Positions 34,155 to 43,300 of a stretch of DNA of 64,000 nt are shown one piece after another (positions within the stretch are counted from its first letter, which is position 1; every line of letters begins with the position of its first letter). The DNA lies in NCBI RefSeq assembly GCF_900142375.1, contig NZ_FRAR01000006.1, positions 124,001-188,000 on the forward strand, read 5' to 3'. The notes under the pieces were generated by a model. The model saw only the letters and a program-made list of their open reading frames with translations. It was not told where the DNA came from and searched no databases. The position numbers and the translations under genes were made by a program. Origin of the DNA: Desulforamulus aeronauticus DSM 10349. Lineage in GTDB: Bacteria > Bacillota > Desulfotomaculia > Desulfotomaculales > Desulfotomaculaceae.

Positions 34155-35607
34155 TGAACCCCTCCGTTTGTTGAATTTTCTCTTCTATTAGTTGTTCCCT
34201 TACTGTGGGAAACGTTACTGTAAATACACTTCCCTGGTGTAGCTGACTTTTCACGGTTAGTTTAGCACCATGCTGCTGAGTAATCCAACTGGCAATGGCC
34301 AAACCTAAGCCGGTTCCCCCTGTTGGTCGTGATTTATCCAACCGATAAAACCGTTCAAAAATATGATTTATCTCACCTTCGTCGATACCCATGCCGTTAT
34401 CACTAATCTGCACATCTATTCTTCCGTCAGTACAGTGAGCAGCTAGCTCCACCCAACCCTGAGGTGAAGTATATTTTATGGCATTATCCAAAAGTATAAG
34501 CAAAAGTTGTCTGAGATAATCCGGATCGGCCATAATCTTGACATCGCGGCAGGTTTCAGCCAAGTGCAGATGAAAATCCACTTCTTCAGACAGCATCCTG
34601 GCTTGACGGGCAACCTGCTCAAGCACCTGATCAACCGCCACCGGTTGCAAGGGTATGGTAAACCCTGCATCGGCCCGGGCCAATACCAGCATATCTGACA
34701 CCAGTCGGCTCATGCGCTTCACTTCAGAAGCAATGTCCAACAAAGCTTCTCTTCTTACCTCCGGCTGCTCCTCCCCCATCCGGATCATCAAGTCAATGTT
34801 GCCGCGAATGGTGGTTAGCGGTGTCTTTAATTCATGAGAAACATCGGAAACAAATCTCCTTTGGGCGGCATGGGAATCCGAAAGTTCACGATACGCAGTT
34901 TCTAAGTTGTCCAGCATGGCATTAAGGGTATTAACTAAATGTCCCAATTCGTCCTGGTGTTCACCCTTGGGAATCCGCTGATGTAGATTTAAATCCTGGC
35001 GAATTTGCTCTGCCGTGCAGGTAATAGCTTCCACCGGTTTGAGGGCAGCCCGAGCCAGCCACCAGCCAATGGTAGCACCAACTATAATCATCCCACCGCT
35101 AAACAACCACAGCAACCACCTCAATTGATTGAGAGCTGCCTGCAACCCGGAGAAAGGTTGTCCCACCTGCAGAATACCCACCACTTGATTTTGCGCCACC
35201 AAGGGATAATTGTAAACCCGAATCCGCTGATCGCCTGCCTGCAGCCATTCATAAAAGACATGCCCCTGTTTACTCAGGTTAATGGTATCCTCACTCATGG
35301 GCAGGGTTTGTCGAGACAAATTGCTGGATTTTGCCACCAATCTTCCTGTGGTATCCACGACTTGCAGATAGGTATTAGGGTAACCAAAGACATCCACATC
35401 GGGCAATACCACCCGTTGTTGATTCCAAAAATTTGGTCCTACCACCTTTACAGAGGAAGCCACCCCCGCGGCCCGACCGGCCAATTCCCGGTCTAATTCC
35501 TGCACCAGGCTGTAGGACAAAAAAGTATATACAATAACGGAGAAGATGATTAGGGTCAAACTAACAACACAACTGTACCAAATGGTTAACTTCAAGCGCA
35601 AAGTCAT
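34141..35607 (-). CDS. Sensor histidine kinase
   Basis: Membrane sensor of a two-component system, 488 aa. TM1 at about 8-32, extracytoplasmic sensor of about 130 residues, TM2 at about 163-185, HAMP (RAALKPVEAITCTAEQI). HisKA has the phospho-acceptor His near 257 in SDVSHELKTPLTTIRG. HATPase has NAIKYT (N box), DNGMGI (G1) and GGTGLGLAI (G2). ATG overlaps the response-regulator stop by 4 bases. Its neighbour htrA suggests an envelope-stress role like CssS, which is inference. Confidence 0.94.
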   Translation of the reverse strand: MTLRLKLTIWYSCVVSLTLIIFSVIVYTFLSYSLVQELDRELAGRAAGVASSVKVVGPNFWNQQRVVLPDVDVFGYPNTYLQVVDTTGRLVAKSSNLSRQTLPMSEDTINLSKQGHVFYEWLQAGDQRIRVYNYPLVAQNQVVGILQVGQPFSGLQAALNQLRWLLWLFSGGMIIVGATIGWWLARAALKPVEAITCTAEQIRQDLNLHQRIPKGEHQDELGHLVNTLNAMLDNLETAYRELSDSHAAQRRFVSDVSHELKTPLTTIRGNIDLMIRMGEEQPEVRREALLDIASEVKRMSRLVSDMLVLARADAGFTIPLQPVAVDQVLEQVARQARMLSEEVDFHLHLAETCRDVKIMADPDYLRQLLLILLDNAIKYTSPQGWVELAAHCTDGRIDVQISDNGMGIDEGEINHIFERFYRLDKSRPTGGTGLGLAIASWITQQHGAKLTVKSQLHQGSVFTVTFPTVREQLIEEKIQQTEGFSVQT

Positions 35608-36278
35608 GGTGTTTGCTCCTTCAGTACATACCCAGCACCGCGAATGGTTTGGATAAGTCTGGGGCCATGATTTTCTATTTTTTGACGCAGCATGGTGATA
35701 TAGACTTCCACTACATTAGAACCACCGGTATAATCCCAGCCCCATACGCGATCGAGAATACTATCTTTCGTCAGTACTATATTGGGGTGCTCCATAAACA
35801 GTGTTAAGAGTTCATATTCTCTGGAGGTTAAGGAGATCCTTTGACCCGCTCGAGAGACTTCCCGTGTATCGAGATCTATCTTCAAATCCGAAAACTGAAT
35901 CATTCGTTGGGAAACCGTATGACGGCGCAGCAGCGCCTGTACCCGCGCCAACAGTTCTTCCAAGGCAAAGGGCTTAGCTAGATAGTCGTCTGCCCCCAGT
36001 TTCAGACCCTTCACCTTGCTCTCTACCTCATCTCTAGCACTAAGAATAAGGACAGGTATAAAATTCTCCCGCCGAAATCGCTGGCAAATCTCCCAGCCAT
36101 CCATGCCAGGCAACATAATATCCAGGATTAATAATTCCGGTGGGTTATTTTTGGCCAAGGCAAGTCCGGTAACACCGTCATTGGCTACCTCCACCCGGTA
36201 ACCTTCATAGGTTAAAGTCCTTTGCAACATAGCAGTGATTTTGGGGTCGTCGTCAATGACCAGAATCCTGGCACCCAT
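35604..36278 (-). CDS. OmpR-family response regulator
   Basis: 224 aa. Receiver domain with acidic pocket IDDDPK, phospho-Asp in LLILDIMLPGMDGW near 53, Thr/Ser in LILSARDE and Lys in DDYLAKPFALEEL near 103. The winged-helix DNA-binding domain is at about 130-222 (LTSREYELLTLFMEHPNIVL, DRVWGWDYTGGSNVVEVYI). Partner of the overlapping histidine kinase. Follows htrA by 20 bases, so htrA is probably in its operon and possibly a target. Confidence 0.95.
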   Translation of the reverse strand: MGARILVIDDDPKITAMLQRTLTYEGYRVEVANDGVTGLALAKNNPPELLILDIMLPGMDGWEICQRFRRENFIPVLILSARDEVESKVKGLKLGADDYLAKPFALEELLARVQALLRRHTVSQRMIQFSDLKIDLDTREVSRAGQRISLTSREYELLTLFMEHPNIVLTKDSILDRVWGWDYTGGSNVVEVYITMLRQKIENHGPRLIQTIRGAGYVLKEQTP

Positions 36279-36298
36279 GAATACCCTCCTCTTACTGA

Positions 36299-37405
36299 CT
36301 ACTGGCTCTTATCCCCCATGATAATCTCTTTCTTTTGGATTTGTCCAGTTCGCTGCAAAACCAGTGTAATTTTTTGCCCCGGCTGGGTTTCTGCCACTGC
36401 ATCCAATAGTTCCTGGGGTGAGGTTACTTCTTTGCCAGCAAACTCTGTTACCAAATCTCCGACCTTTAGTCCCGCTGCTAAAGCCGGACTGTTAGGGACA
36501 ACCCCAGTAACCACCACACCTGGCTGGTTCTGTAGCGGAGCGATCGTAACCCCTAGATAGGGATGGGAAACCGAACCCTTACTAATAATTTGATTGTATA
36601 CCGAAACCACCGTAGATGAGGGGATGGCAAAGCCAATTCCCTGGGCTTGGGCATTCACTGCCGTATTAACTCCTACCACTTCCCCATTGAGGTTCATTAA
36701 GGGGCCGCCCGAATTACCGGGATTGATTGAGGCATCTGTTTGTAGCAGATTTCGGAAATGCTGCTGATCAATGTCCAGTGGTCTTCCTTTGGCACTGATA
36801 ACCCCCACAGTAACCGTATGATCCAGACCATAGGGATTGCCAATAGCGATAACCCAATCACCCACCTCAATTTTTTCCGAACTGCCAAAGGATAAGGTAG
36901 GTAGTTTTTCCTTGCTGTCAATTTTAAGCACTGCTAAATCAAGTTCCTGATCGGTTCCTACAACGGTAGCCGGGTATTTCTGATCACTGGTCAGTGTCAC
37001 CTGAATTTGGTCTGCCCCATTAATGACATGGTTATTGGTAATAATGTAGCCATCCGAAGAAACAATGAAGCCTGAGCCTAAGCCGTTCTGAACCTGGGTA
37101 CGGGGCAACGACTGGGCACCAAAAAACTGCCGAAAAAAGGGGTCATTGAAAAATGGGTCCATGTTCACTTGAGTACGAATAACCGTTTCTATTTTTACCA
37201 CTGCGGGCGCCGTTTGTTTTACTACCGCTGAAATGTTGGCGGGTCTGATAACACCTTGTTCAGCCTGAGCGGATTTATTACCGAGGGAAACCAAGTGTTG
37301 CTGATCATTAGACCAGTGTACTCCGAAAATCACCAGGCTAATCATCAGAACAGCTTTAATTAATACTACCAAAACAGGTTTAACTATTTTTTTCTGTGCA
37401 TTCAT
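36299..37405 (-). CDS. htrA: HtrA/DegP-like serine protease
   Basis: Membrane-anchored S1C protease for misfolded envelope proteins. N-terminal TM (VLVVLIKAVLMISLVIFGVH). The triad is complete: His in ITNNHVINGAD, Asp in QELDLAVLKID, Ser in INPGNSGGPLM. One PDZ domain follows (VTGVVPNSPALAAGLKVGDL), giving 368 aa. ATG 37405 is chosen because AAAGGAGGAG is upstream; a frame to 37453 lacks one. First gene of htrA-RR-HK-tcdA. Confidence 0.95.
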   Translation of the reverse strand: MNAQKKIVKPVLVVLIKAVLMISLVIFGVHWSNDQQHLVSLGNKSAQAEQGVIRPANISAVVKQTAPAVVKIETVIRTQVNMDPFFNDPFFRQFFGAQSLPRTQVQNGLGSGFIVSSDGYIITNNHVINGADQIQVTLTSDQKYPATVVGTDQELDLAVLKIDSKEKLPTLSFGSSEKIEVGDWVIAIGNPYGLDHTVTVGVISAKGRPLDIDQQHFRNLLQTDASINPGNSGGPLMNLNGEVVGVNTAVNAQAQGIGFAIPSSTVVSVYNQIISKGSVSHPYLGVTIAPLQNQPGVVVTGVVPNSPALAAGLKVGDLVTEFAGKEVTSPQELLDAVAETQPGQKITLVLQRTGQIQKKEIIMGDKSQ

Positions 37406-37486
37406 ATTTTTCTCCTCCTTTGTTACCTTGTCAAGAATAATGATACAAGACAATTCTTAAAACCACCTTAAAAAGGAGAAAAAGAA

Positions 37487-37512
37487 AAAACATCTCTATT
37501 AGAGAGATGTTT
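37487..37512 (-). terminator. Intrinsic terminator behind the 6S RNA gene
   Basis: AAAACATCTCT / AGAGATGTTTT stem with TTTTTTCTTTTT after it on the minus strand. It separates the 6S unit from htrA, 80 bases upstream of htrA's start. Confidence 0.85.
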
Positions 37513-37529
37513 TCAGCAGCAAAACGCAA

Positions 37530-37722
37530 AAGAAACCCCGCCTTGCCGTGTCCGTATCCAAAGTTTGTTGAACCTGTACTCACAGGTGGGTGCCCTTCCA
37601 CAATTTCCTGTTTCCTTATACTAGTAAGGTCTACATTCCCTTGCGAGAAATCGGACTCCCGTTTCAACATCTGTTGGCTCAAAACTTCAGATATTGCACG
37701 CACAAAGTAGGGCATTCCCTTG
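37530..37722 (-). ncRNA. ssrS: 6S RNA (SsrS/BsrA-type) candidate
   Basis: About 185-190 bases with no credible protein. Its ends pair imperfectly (GCCCTACTTTGTGCG at the 5' side with CGGCAAGGCGGGGTTTC at the 3' side). The inner strands also pair (TGTTGAA with TTCAACA), leaving a large central bubble. Segments such as TTTTGAGCCAACA and GAAGGGCACCCACC resemble clostridial 6S RNAs as I remember them. It follows aspS as bsrA does in B. subtilis, and has its own terminator. A weak promoter (TTGCAT, 17 bases, TAACAT) lies upstream. 6S RNA mimics an open promoter and sequesters sigma-A polymerase in stationary phase. Confidence 0.82.
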
Positions 37723-37779
37723 TTACAAAAATAACTAGTACACACCTTTATGTTAACACAGACGGAATCTGTATGCAAG

Positions 37780-37804
37780 TGTAGGAGAAGGCTCGGCCCC
37801 TACA
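37780..37804. repeat. Short inverted repeat TGTAGG / CCTACA
   Basis: Small hairpin containing GGCTCGGCCCCTACA. Its right half resembles AGCTCGCCCCTACT at 46970-46983. Probably a member of a small dispersed palindromic repeat family. Confidence 0.4.
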
Positions 37805-37814
37805 ATGCAAAAAA

Positions 37815-37846
37815 GAGTGACACAAAAAGTAGTTTTTGCGCCACTC
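37815..37846 (-). terminator. Terminator of aspS, member of a dispersed hairpin family
   Basis: Minus strand: GAGTGGCGCAAAAA, loop CTAC, TTTTTGTGTCACTC, then TTTTTTGC. It is nearly identical to the hairpin at 61530-61558. It lies 28 bases after the aspS stop. Confidence 0.85.
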
Positions 37847-37873
37847 CCTATAAGTCTATGAACAATCTTGCCC

Positions 37874-39679
37874 TTACTTCGCAGGACTGTTCTTCTGTAT
37901 CACGGTACTGCGAATATGCAGCTCTGTCAGTTGAGCTGGATCAACCACATCCGGTGCCTGTGTCATAAGACAGGTAGCACTGGCGGTTTTGGGGAAGGCG
38001 ATCACATCACGAATGCTATCCTTACCTGCCAGCAGCATGACCAAGCGGTCAAGACCAAAGGCAATCCCACCGTGGGGAGGCGCACCATATTCAAAGGCTT
38101 CTAATAGGAAGCCAAATTTTTCTTTCGCTTCCTCGTGACTCATGCCCAGGGTCTTAAACATCATCTCTTGCATATCCGGACGGTGAATTCGAATACTGCC
38201 GCCACCCAGCTCTACACCATTAAGCACCATATCATAGGCTCTAGCCCGCACCTTGCCAAGATCGCTCTGCAACAGCGGGATATCTTCTTCCAGTGGAGAG
38301 GTGAAGGGATGGTGCATAGCAAAATAACGCCCCGCTTCGGCATCAAATTCCAGTAGTGGGAAATTAGTTACCCAGAGGAATTTAAAGGTACCCTCGGGAA
38401 TCAGATTTAAGCGTTCTGCCAAATGTACCCGCAGGGCACCTAGGGAGGCAGCCACCACATTGGGTTTATCAGCTACAAAGAGCAGCAGATCGCCTGGTTG
38501 AGCTTCTAATTTATCTTGAATAGCAGCCAACTCTTCGGGGGTAAAGAACTTAGCAATGGCAGATTTTACAGAGCCGTCTTCGTTGATAACCATATAAGCT
38601 AAACCTTTAGCTTTGTAAATCGCTGCAAAGGCTGTTAGATCATCAATTTCCTTGCGGGAGAAGGTGGCGCAGCCTTTGGCATTAATCCCCTTTACCTGAC
38701 CACCGGAGGCGGCAGTACTGTTGAATACCTTAAAACCACATTGAGCAGCAATGGGAGTAATATCTCGCAATTCCAGACCAAATCGGGTATCGGGCTTATC
38801 GGACCCAAAGCGATCCATAGCTTCCTGGTAAGACATACGCGGCATCGGCAGAACAATCTCTTGGCCAATGGTGTCTTTGCATACCTGGGCAATCATCTTT
38901 TCCATTAAACCCATAATATCTTCTTCATCCACAAAGGACATTTCCAAGTCGATCTGGGTAAATTCCGGTTGACGATCAGCCCGTAAGTCTTCATCTCGGA
39001 AGCAGCGAACAATCTGGAAATACCGTTCCATCCCTGCCAACATCAGGATTTGCTTAAACAGTTGGGGTGACTGGGGCAAGGCGTAAAATTTGCCTGGGTT
39101 GACACGGCTGGGTACTAGATAATCCCGGGCCCCTTCCGGAGTACTCTTGGTCAACATCGGTGTTTCGATTTCTAAAAAACCATGGTTGTCGAGAAATTCT
39201 CGCATGCTTTGGGAAGCCTTGTGTCTTAGTACTAAGGAACGCTGCATTTCCGGACGGCGTAAGTCCAGATAACGATAACGCAGGCGTACATTTTCATCCA
39301 CATCAATATTATCTTCAATATAAAAGGGCGGGGTTTTGGCACGGTTTAGTATCCGCAGGGTGTGGGCGTATACTTCAATTTCCCCGGTTGCCATGTTGGG
39401 ATTCTCAGAACCTGCTGGGCGGGCATTGACCTTGCCAACCACTGCCAGCACATACTCATTTCTAACCCCTTCAGCCTTCTTAAAAGCTTCTTCATTTACT
39501 GCCGGGCTGAATACCACTTGAGCAATACCGGAGCGGTCCCTTAAATCCACAAAGATTAATCCACCATGGTCACGGCGCCTTTGCACCCATCCCATTAGTA
39601 CGACTTCCTGACCAGTATGCTCTTTTCTTAATTCACCACAATATAAGGTCCGGCGTAAACCATGCATTGACTCGGACAT
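37874..39679 (-). CDS. aspS: Aspartyl-tRNA synthetase
   Basis: Charges tRNA-Asp (possibly also tRNA-Asn if non-discriminating, undetermined). 601 aa. N-terminal OB fold ([20 protein letters not shown]), class II motif 2 in [20 protein letters not shown] near 217-236, the bacterial GAD insertion at about 290-410, and motif 3 in [20 protein letters not shown] near 542. Follows hisS by about 110 bases and is expected to share its T-box-controlled transcript. Confidence 0.97.
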   Translation of the reverse strand: MSESMHGLRRTLYCGELRKEHTGQEVVLMGWVQRRRDHGGLIFVDLRDRSGIAQVVFSPAVNEEAFKKAEGVRNEYVLAVVGKVNARPAGSENPNMATGEIEVYAHTLRILNRAKTPPFYIEDNIDVDENVRLRYRYLDLRRPEMQRSLVLRHKASQSMREFLDNHGFLEIETPMLTKSTPEGARDYLVPSRVNPGKFYALPQSPQLFKQILMLAGMERYFQIVRCFRDEDLRADRQPEFTQIDLEMSFVDEEDIMGLMEKMIAQVCKDTIGQEIVLPMPRMSYQEAMDRFGSDKPDTRFGLELRDITPIAAQCGFKVFNSTAASGGQVKGINAKGCATFSRKEIDDLTAFAAIYKAKGLAYMVINEDGSVKSAIAKFFTPEELAAIQDKLEAQPGDLLLFVADKPNVVAASLGALRVHLAERLNLIPEGTFKFLWVTNFPLLEFDAEAGRYFAMHHPFTSPLEEDIPLLQSDLGKVRARAYDMVLNGVELGGGSIRIHRPDMQEMMFKTLGMSHEEAKEKFGFLLEAFEYGAPPHGGIAFGLDRLVMLLAGKDSIRDVIAFPKTASATCLMTQAPDVVDPAQLTELHIRSTVIQKNSPAK

Positions 39680-39750
39680 TTTTGTATAACCTCCTGCTTG
39701 CTTGTTTCTTTATTGTAACTTTGTGCAGCTAAATATCTTGTTGACAGGTC

Positions 39751-39787
39751 CCTTTGCCTTTGGTCGACTGCCAGTGGCTAAGGGCCG
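39751..39787. repeat. Partial copy of the dispersed intergenic repeat
   Basis: GCCTTTGGTC and GGCTAAGGGCCG in the hisS-aspS spacer resemble parts of the copies at 27833-27860 and 51782-51807. Confidence 0.4.
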
Positions 39788-39788
39788 A

Positions 39789-41042
39789 TTATTTCCTAAT
39801 ATAATTCACCAACTCAGCCAATTTTACTTCCTGCTGTTCACCGGCTTGCATATCCCTTACCATGGCCACACCCCGGGTTAGTTCTTCTTCTCCCAAAATA
39901 ACCACCCATCGCGCGCCCAATTTACCGGCGTATTTCATTTGTGCCTTAAGGCTACGGGCCAGATAATCCTTTTCTGCAGCTATACCCTGCTGGCGTAAGC
40001 TTTGCAGCAGAGAAAAGGCTTGTTTTTCGACCTCCGTACCAACGGTGGCCACAAAAGCTGCAGGTTCCCGGCTGACCGGGAAGGTAATACCCTGACGCTC
40101 CGCTGTAAGTAAAATTCGTTCCAACCCCAGGGCAAAACCAATACCGGGGGTAGCAGGGCCACCGCAGGCTTCCATTAAACCATTATACCGACCACCGCCG
40201 CCGATGGAACTCTGGGCACCGATATCCTGGGCCATGATCTCAAAGGCAGTGTGCGTATAGTAATCCAAACCTCTGACCAAACGGTTATTAACGATATACC
40301 GAACACCCACCGCATCTAGGTAATTTTTAACCAGGTTAAAGTGGGTATTACATTCATCACATAAGACATCCAGGGTAGTAGGCGCCTGACGACCAATATC
40401 TTGACAGGTTTCATTCTTACAGTCTAAGATGCGCAGCGGATTACGCTCAAACCTCCCCTGACAGTTGGGGCAAAGCTTTTCCAGATGCGGCTTAAAATGT
40501 TCCTGTAGCCGTTGTCGAAGCCCTGGGCGGCACTGGGGGCAACCCACGCTGTTAATGTGAAGTTCTAAGTCCCGCAGGCCAATTCGCTGGTAAAGGTCCA
40601 TAGCCATAGCAATAACTTCCGCATCAATAGAGGGATTATGGGAACCAAAAGCCTCTACCCCAAACTGATGAAACTGCCGGAAGCGTCCGGCCTGGGGCCG
40701 ATCGTAACGGAACATGGGGCCCATATAATATAATTTAACCGGTTGGGGTAGTGCCTGTAGTTTGTTTTCCAGATATGCTCTTACCGTGGCCGCCGTGTTT
40801 TCCGGCCGCAAGGTAATACTCCGTTCACCACGATCGGTGAAGGTGTACATTTCTTTTTCTACAATATCGGTAGCCTCTCCCACACCTCGGGAAAAAAGTT
40901 CAGTGTGTTCAAAGATCGGCGTCCGAAGTTCACCATAGCCGTATTCCCGGCAAACTTCTCGGGCCAGCTTCTCAACATATTGCCACTTCTCCACTTCCCC
41001 CGGCAAAATATCATTGGTGCCTCTGGGTCTGGTCGTTAACAC
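39789..41042 (-). CDS. hisS: Histidyl-tRNA synthetase
   Basis: Charges tRNA-His. 417 aa. Motif 1 region RGTNDILPGEVEKWQYVEKL, motif 2 YMGPMFRYDRPQAGRFRQFH near 106-125, HisA motif LVRGLDYYTHTAFEIM near 259, then motif 3 GIGFALGLERILLTAERQ. The insertion domain has two pairs of Cys (CPQC, CPNC) plus CKNETC, common in Clostridia and probably zinc-binding. Preceded by a T-box leader with a His specifier. Confidence 0.97.
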   Translation of the reverse strand: MLTTRPRGTNDILPGEVEKWQYVEKLAREVCREYGYGELRTPIFEHTELFSRGVGEATDIVEKEMYTFTDRGERSITLRPENTAATVRAYLENKLQALPQPVKLYYMGPMFRYDRPQAGRFRQFHQFGVEAFGSHNPSIDAEVIAMAMDLYQRIGLRDLELHINSVGCPQCRPGLRQRLQEHFKPHLEKLCPNCQGRFERNPLRILDCKNETCQDIGRQAPTTLDVLCDECNTHFNLVKNYLDAVGVRYIVNNRLVRGLDYYTHTAFEIMAQDIGAQSSIGGGGRYNGLMEACGGPATPGIGFALGLERILLTAERQGITFPVSREPAAFVATVGTEVEKQAFSLLQSLRQQGIAAEKDYLARSLKAQMKYAGKLGARWVVILGEEELTRGVAMVRDMQAGEQQEVKLAELVNYIRK

Positions 41043-41076
41043 AAACGTAAACCTCCTGTAACAAAAAATATAAGGA

Positions 41077-41359
41077 AAAAATAAAAAACTCCCGTCACTG
41101 GCATGCTAAAGCATTTGCCAGGGACGGGAATTAATTCCCGTGGTGCCACCCTGATTGAACAAAGGATGTTCCTCTCGAAAGACATTAACGGTGTCAGCCG
41201 TACCGGCCTACTGGGATACTTCATCCGTTCGGGGGTAACTCTCAGGTGTTCTTCGAACCAAGCTCTTACGGAGGAGCTTCCAGTCTAAGGCTCCATCCTC
41301 CCTGTGCAAGGTGACAAGGTCTACTCTCCTGATCATAGATTTACTCTGTATAAACTCTG
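41077..41359 (-). promoter_or_regulatory. T-box riboswitch (His specifier CAC) controlling hisS-aspS
   Basis: The leader contains the T-box core GGGTGGCACCACGGG at about 41137-41152. A terminator stem (41091-41106 with 41111-41128) is followed on the minus strand by TTTTTTATTTTTT. The specifier candidate is CAC at 41246-41248 within GAACACCTGAGAG, a typical specifier-loop context. Uncharged tRNA-His would stabilise the antiterminator and allow hisS-aspS transcription. Confidence 0.92.
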
Positions 41360-41365
41360 AAAGAT

Positions 41366-41394
41366 ATTGTATTCAATATTACTTCATTTGTCAA
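41366..41394 (-). promoter_or_regulatory. Sigma-A promoter of the hisS T-box leader
   Basis: TTGACA (41389-41394), exactly 17 bases, TACAAT (41366-41371) on the minus strand. Predicted start near 41359. Confidence 0.85.
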
Positions 41395-41555
41395 TGTCTG
41401 TAGGGTGTTGTATCTCCGCAGATGAAGTGGTTCTGAATTTACCACATATGAAAAGTTGCCACAGTGTGACGGCCTTAGGGATAATAATTCAATGCTGCAA
41501 TAATTTATATTATAATCATAGTCAAGCAGGCTGATGGCGAGGAGGTATAAAAAAC

Positions 41556-41774
41556 ATGGTAAAGCGTTCATTGAAAGCTGCGATTGGTGTCAGTGCCGGT
41601 ATAACAATAGGTGGAATTATTATTCCCAGGATATTTTTGTTTCCCGAGCTGTATAACAAGACATTTCCTTCTATAGTAGTCCATAGCATTATGTATTTTA
41701 TTGGTTCATATATTGTTAGCTTTTTATCTTTTTTGCTTATTGAGTGGATGAAATCAAAGTTTAAACCCAGTTGA
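41556..41774 (+). CDS. Small membrane protein (72 aa), unknown
   Basis: Two hydrophobic segments (AIGVSAGITIGGIIIPRIFL and VHSIMYFIGSYIVSFLSFLL) flank a short loop, with basic ends. A strong ribosome site (GAGGAGGT) precedes the ATG. It stands alone between the hisS leader and a LysR gene. No family recognised. Confidence 0.75.
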   Translation: MVKRSLKAAIGVSAGITIGGIIIPRIFLFPELYNKTFPSIVVHSIMYFIGSYIVSFLSFLLIEWMKSKFKPS

Positions 41775-41885
41775 CTAATTTCTACATTTATCTAAATACA
41801 TACTATAGGCAGTTACAAATAAAAATTTATCCAATTTTTCGTTACGATATTATTTACATAAATAAGTTTATGTAGGAGACAAGCC

Positions 41886-42809
41886 ATGAAGCTACAGCAA
41901 TTAAAATATATAATTGAAATTGTAAATTGCGGCTCCATTAACGAGGCCGCAAAAAGGCTGTATATTACGCAGCCTAGCCTGTCCAATGCTGTCAAGGAGC
42001 TTGAAACAGAAGTCGGAATTGAACTTTTTATTCGAACCCCAAAGGGAATTACACTTACCGTAGATGGTGCTGAATTCCTCGGCTATGCCCGGCAGGTAGT
42101 GGAGCAAGCAGGTCTTTTGGAACAGCGCTATTTAAATAAAAAGCCTTCCAGACAGCTTTGCTCCATCTCTACACAGCACTATGCCTTTGCGGTTAACGCC
42201 TTTGTGAATTTAATCAAGCAAAGCGGTGCGGATGAGTATGAATTTACTCTGCGGGAAACACGGACGTATGAAATTATTGAAGACGTTAAGAATCTGCGCA
42301 GTGAAATTGGCATTCTATACATGAACCCATTTAACCGAAAGGTTATTAAAAAGCTGCTGCGGGAAAACCGTCTTGATTTTCATCCGCTATTTACAGCAAA
42401 ACCCCATATTTTTATCAGTACACAAAATCCCCTTGCCGGAAGACAATCTGTAACATTGGATGATTTGCAGGAGTATCCCTACCTGTCTTTCGAACAAGGC
42501 GAATTCAACTCCTTCTATTTTTCAGAAGAAATTTTAAGCACTGTGTTTCGTAAGAAGAGTATCCATGTCAGCGACCGGGCAACCTTGTTCAATCTTTTAA
42601 TTGGCTTGAATGGCTATACCATCTCCACTGGAATTGTCAGTGCTGATTTAAACGGAGATAACATTATATCAGTCCCGCTGCAGGTTGATGATCATATCCA
42701 AGTTGGCTGGATAGCAAACCATCAGATACGTCTCAGTCACCAGGCAAATGCTTACGTCAATGAATTGAAGCATGTTATTCAGGAATATGGCCTTCCATTG
42801 CAGGAATAG
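41886..42809 (+). CDS. LysR-family transcriptional regulator
   Basis: 307 aa. N-terminal winged HTH (GSINEAAKRLYITQPSLSNA at about 17-36), then a LysR substrate-binding domain of roughly 210 residues (GILYMNPFNRKVIKK and SVTLDDLQEYPYLSFEQGEF are in the effector domain). TAGGAG precedes the ATG. No adjacent target operon is obvious; the next gene downstream encodes a DUF896 protein. An inverted repeat TGATCAC/GTGATCA at 42870-42890 lies between them and could be an operator. Distinct from the LysR protein at 2.7 kb. Confidence 0.92.
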   Translation: MKLQQLKYIIEIVNCGSINEAAKRLYITQPSLSNAVKELETEVGIELFIRTPKGITLTVDGAEFLGYARQVVEQAGLLEQRYLNKKPSRQLCSISTQHYAFAVNAFVNLIKQSGADEYEFTLRETRTYEIIEDVKNLRSEIGILYMNPFNRKVIKKLLRENRLDFHPLFTAKPHIFISTQNPLAGRQSVTLDDLQEYPYLSFEQGEFNSFYFSEEILSTVFRKKSIHVSDRATLFNLLIGLNGYTISTGIVSADLNGDNIISVPLQVDDHIQVGWIANHQIRLSHQANAYVNELKHVIQEYGLPLQE

Positions 42810-42869
42810 AATATAGAACGCTTGTAGAAGCTACCATATAGATTAGAACACAGCATAATAACAAACGAC

Positions 42870-42890
42870 TGATCACCCTAGCTGTGATCA
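42870..42890. promoter_or_regulatory. Inverted repeat, operator candidate
   Basis: TGATCAC, 7-base spacer, GTGATCA. It lies between the LysR stop and the promoter region of the DUF896 gene. Confidence 0.4.
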
Positions 42891-42950
42891 ACTGTTAAAA
42901 ATTGGTGAAAAGTGCTATACTATATGAAATTGGGTTTGATGAGTACTGCC

Positions 42951-42979
42951 TTGTCCCTCATGGTAACCCATGCTATACT
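42951..42979 (+). promoter_or_regulatory. Sigma-A-type promoter just before the DUF896 gene
   Basis: TTGTCC (42951-42956), 17-base spacer, TATACT (42974-42979). A second TATACT is at 42916-42921 with a poor -35. If the proximal promoter is used, the transcript starts almost at the first possible start codon. Confidence 0.55.
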
Positions 42980-42988
42980 GAATTTGAG

Positions 42989-43285
42989 GTGATTACCATT
43001 ATTACAAAGGAATTGGTAGATAAAATTAACGCTTTAGCGCGTAAACAAAGAACCGAGGGTCTAACACCTGAGGAAAAGGAAGAACAGCATGCGTTACGCC
43101 AGCAATATTTAGCAGGCATTCGGGGACAAGTGGTTGATACTCTGTCCCGGATTAAGTATGTGGAAGATGAACCCTCTTGCGGATGTAGTAATCATGATCA
43201 TCAGCACCACTCTCCAAAATCAAAAGGCGGTTGCAATTGCGGCTGCGGTGGCAATCATTCAGATGACAAGGGCCACATTCATTAA
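42989..43285 (+). CDS. DUF896 (YnzC-like) protein with Cys/His-rich tail
   Basis: The N-terminal 60 residues match DUF896: KELVDKINALARKQRTEGLT, then EEKEEQHALRQQYLAGIRGQ and VVDTLSRIKYVE. After it comes a tail of about 40 residues with CGCSNHDHQHH and GGCNCGCGGNH, ending DKGHIH. This looks metal-binding and is absent from B. subtilis YnzC. The start is uncertain. GTG 42989 fits the homology, but GAGGTGA at 42986-42992 would instead suit an ATT codon at 42998 or 43001. The longer frame from 42902 spans a promoter and is unlikely. Confidence 0.82.
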   Translation: MITIITKELVDKINALARKQRTEGLTPEEKEEQHALRQQYLAGIRGQVVDTLSRIKYVEDEPSCGCSNHDHQHHSPKSKGGCNCGCGGNHSDDKGHIH

Positions 43286-43300
43286 TAAGCGGAGGAAGCT

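Noticed and set aside
37431-37778. 115-aa minus-strand frame between htrA and aspS
   Set aside because: It runs through the 6S-like RNA and its terminator, has no ribosome site and no protein-like composition.
42902-42988. N-terminal extension of the DUF896 protein
   Set aside because: It covers two promoter-like TATACT boxes and has no counterpart in the family.
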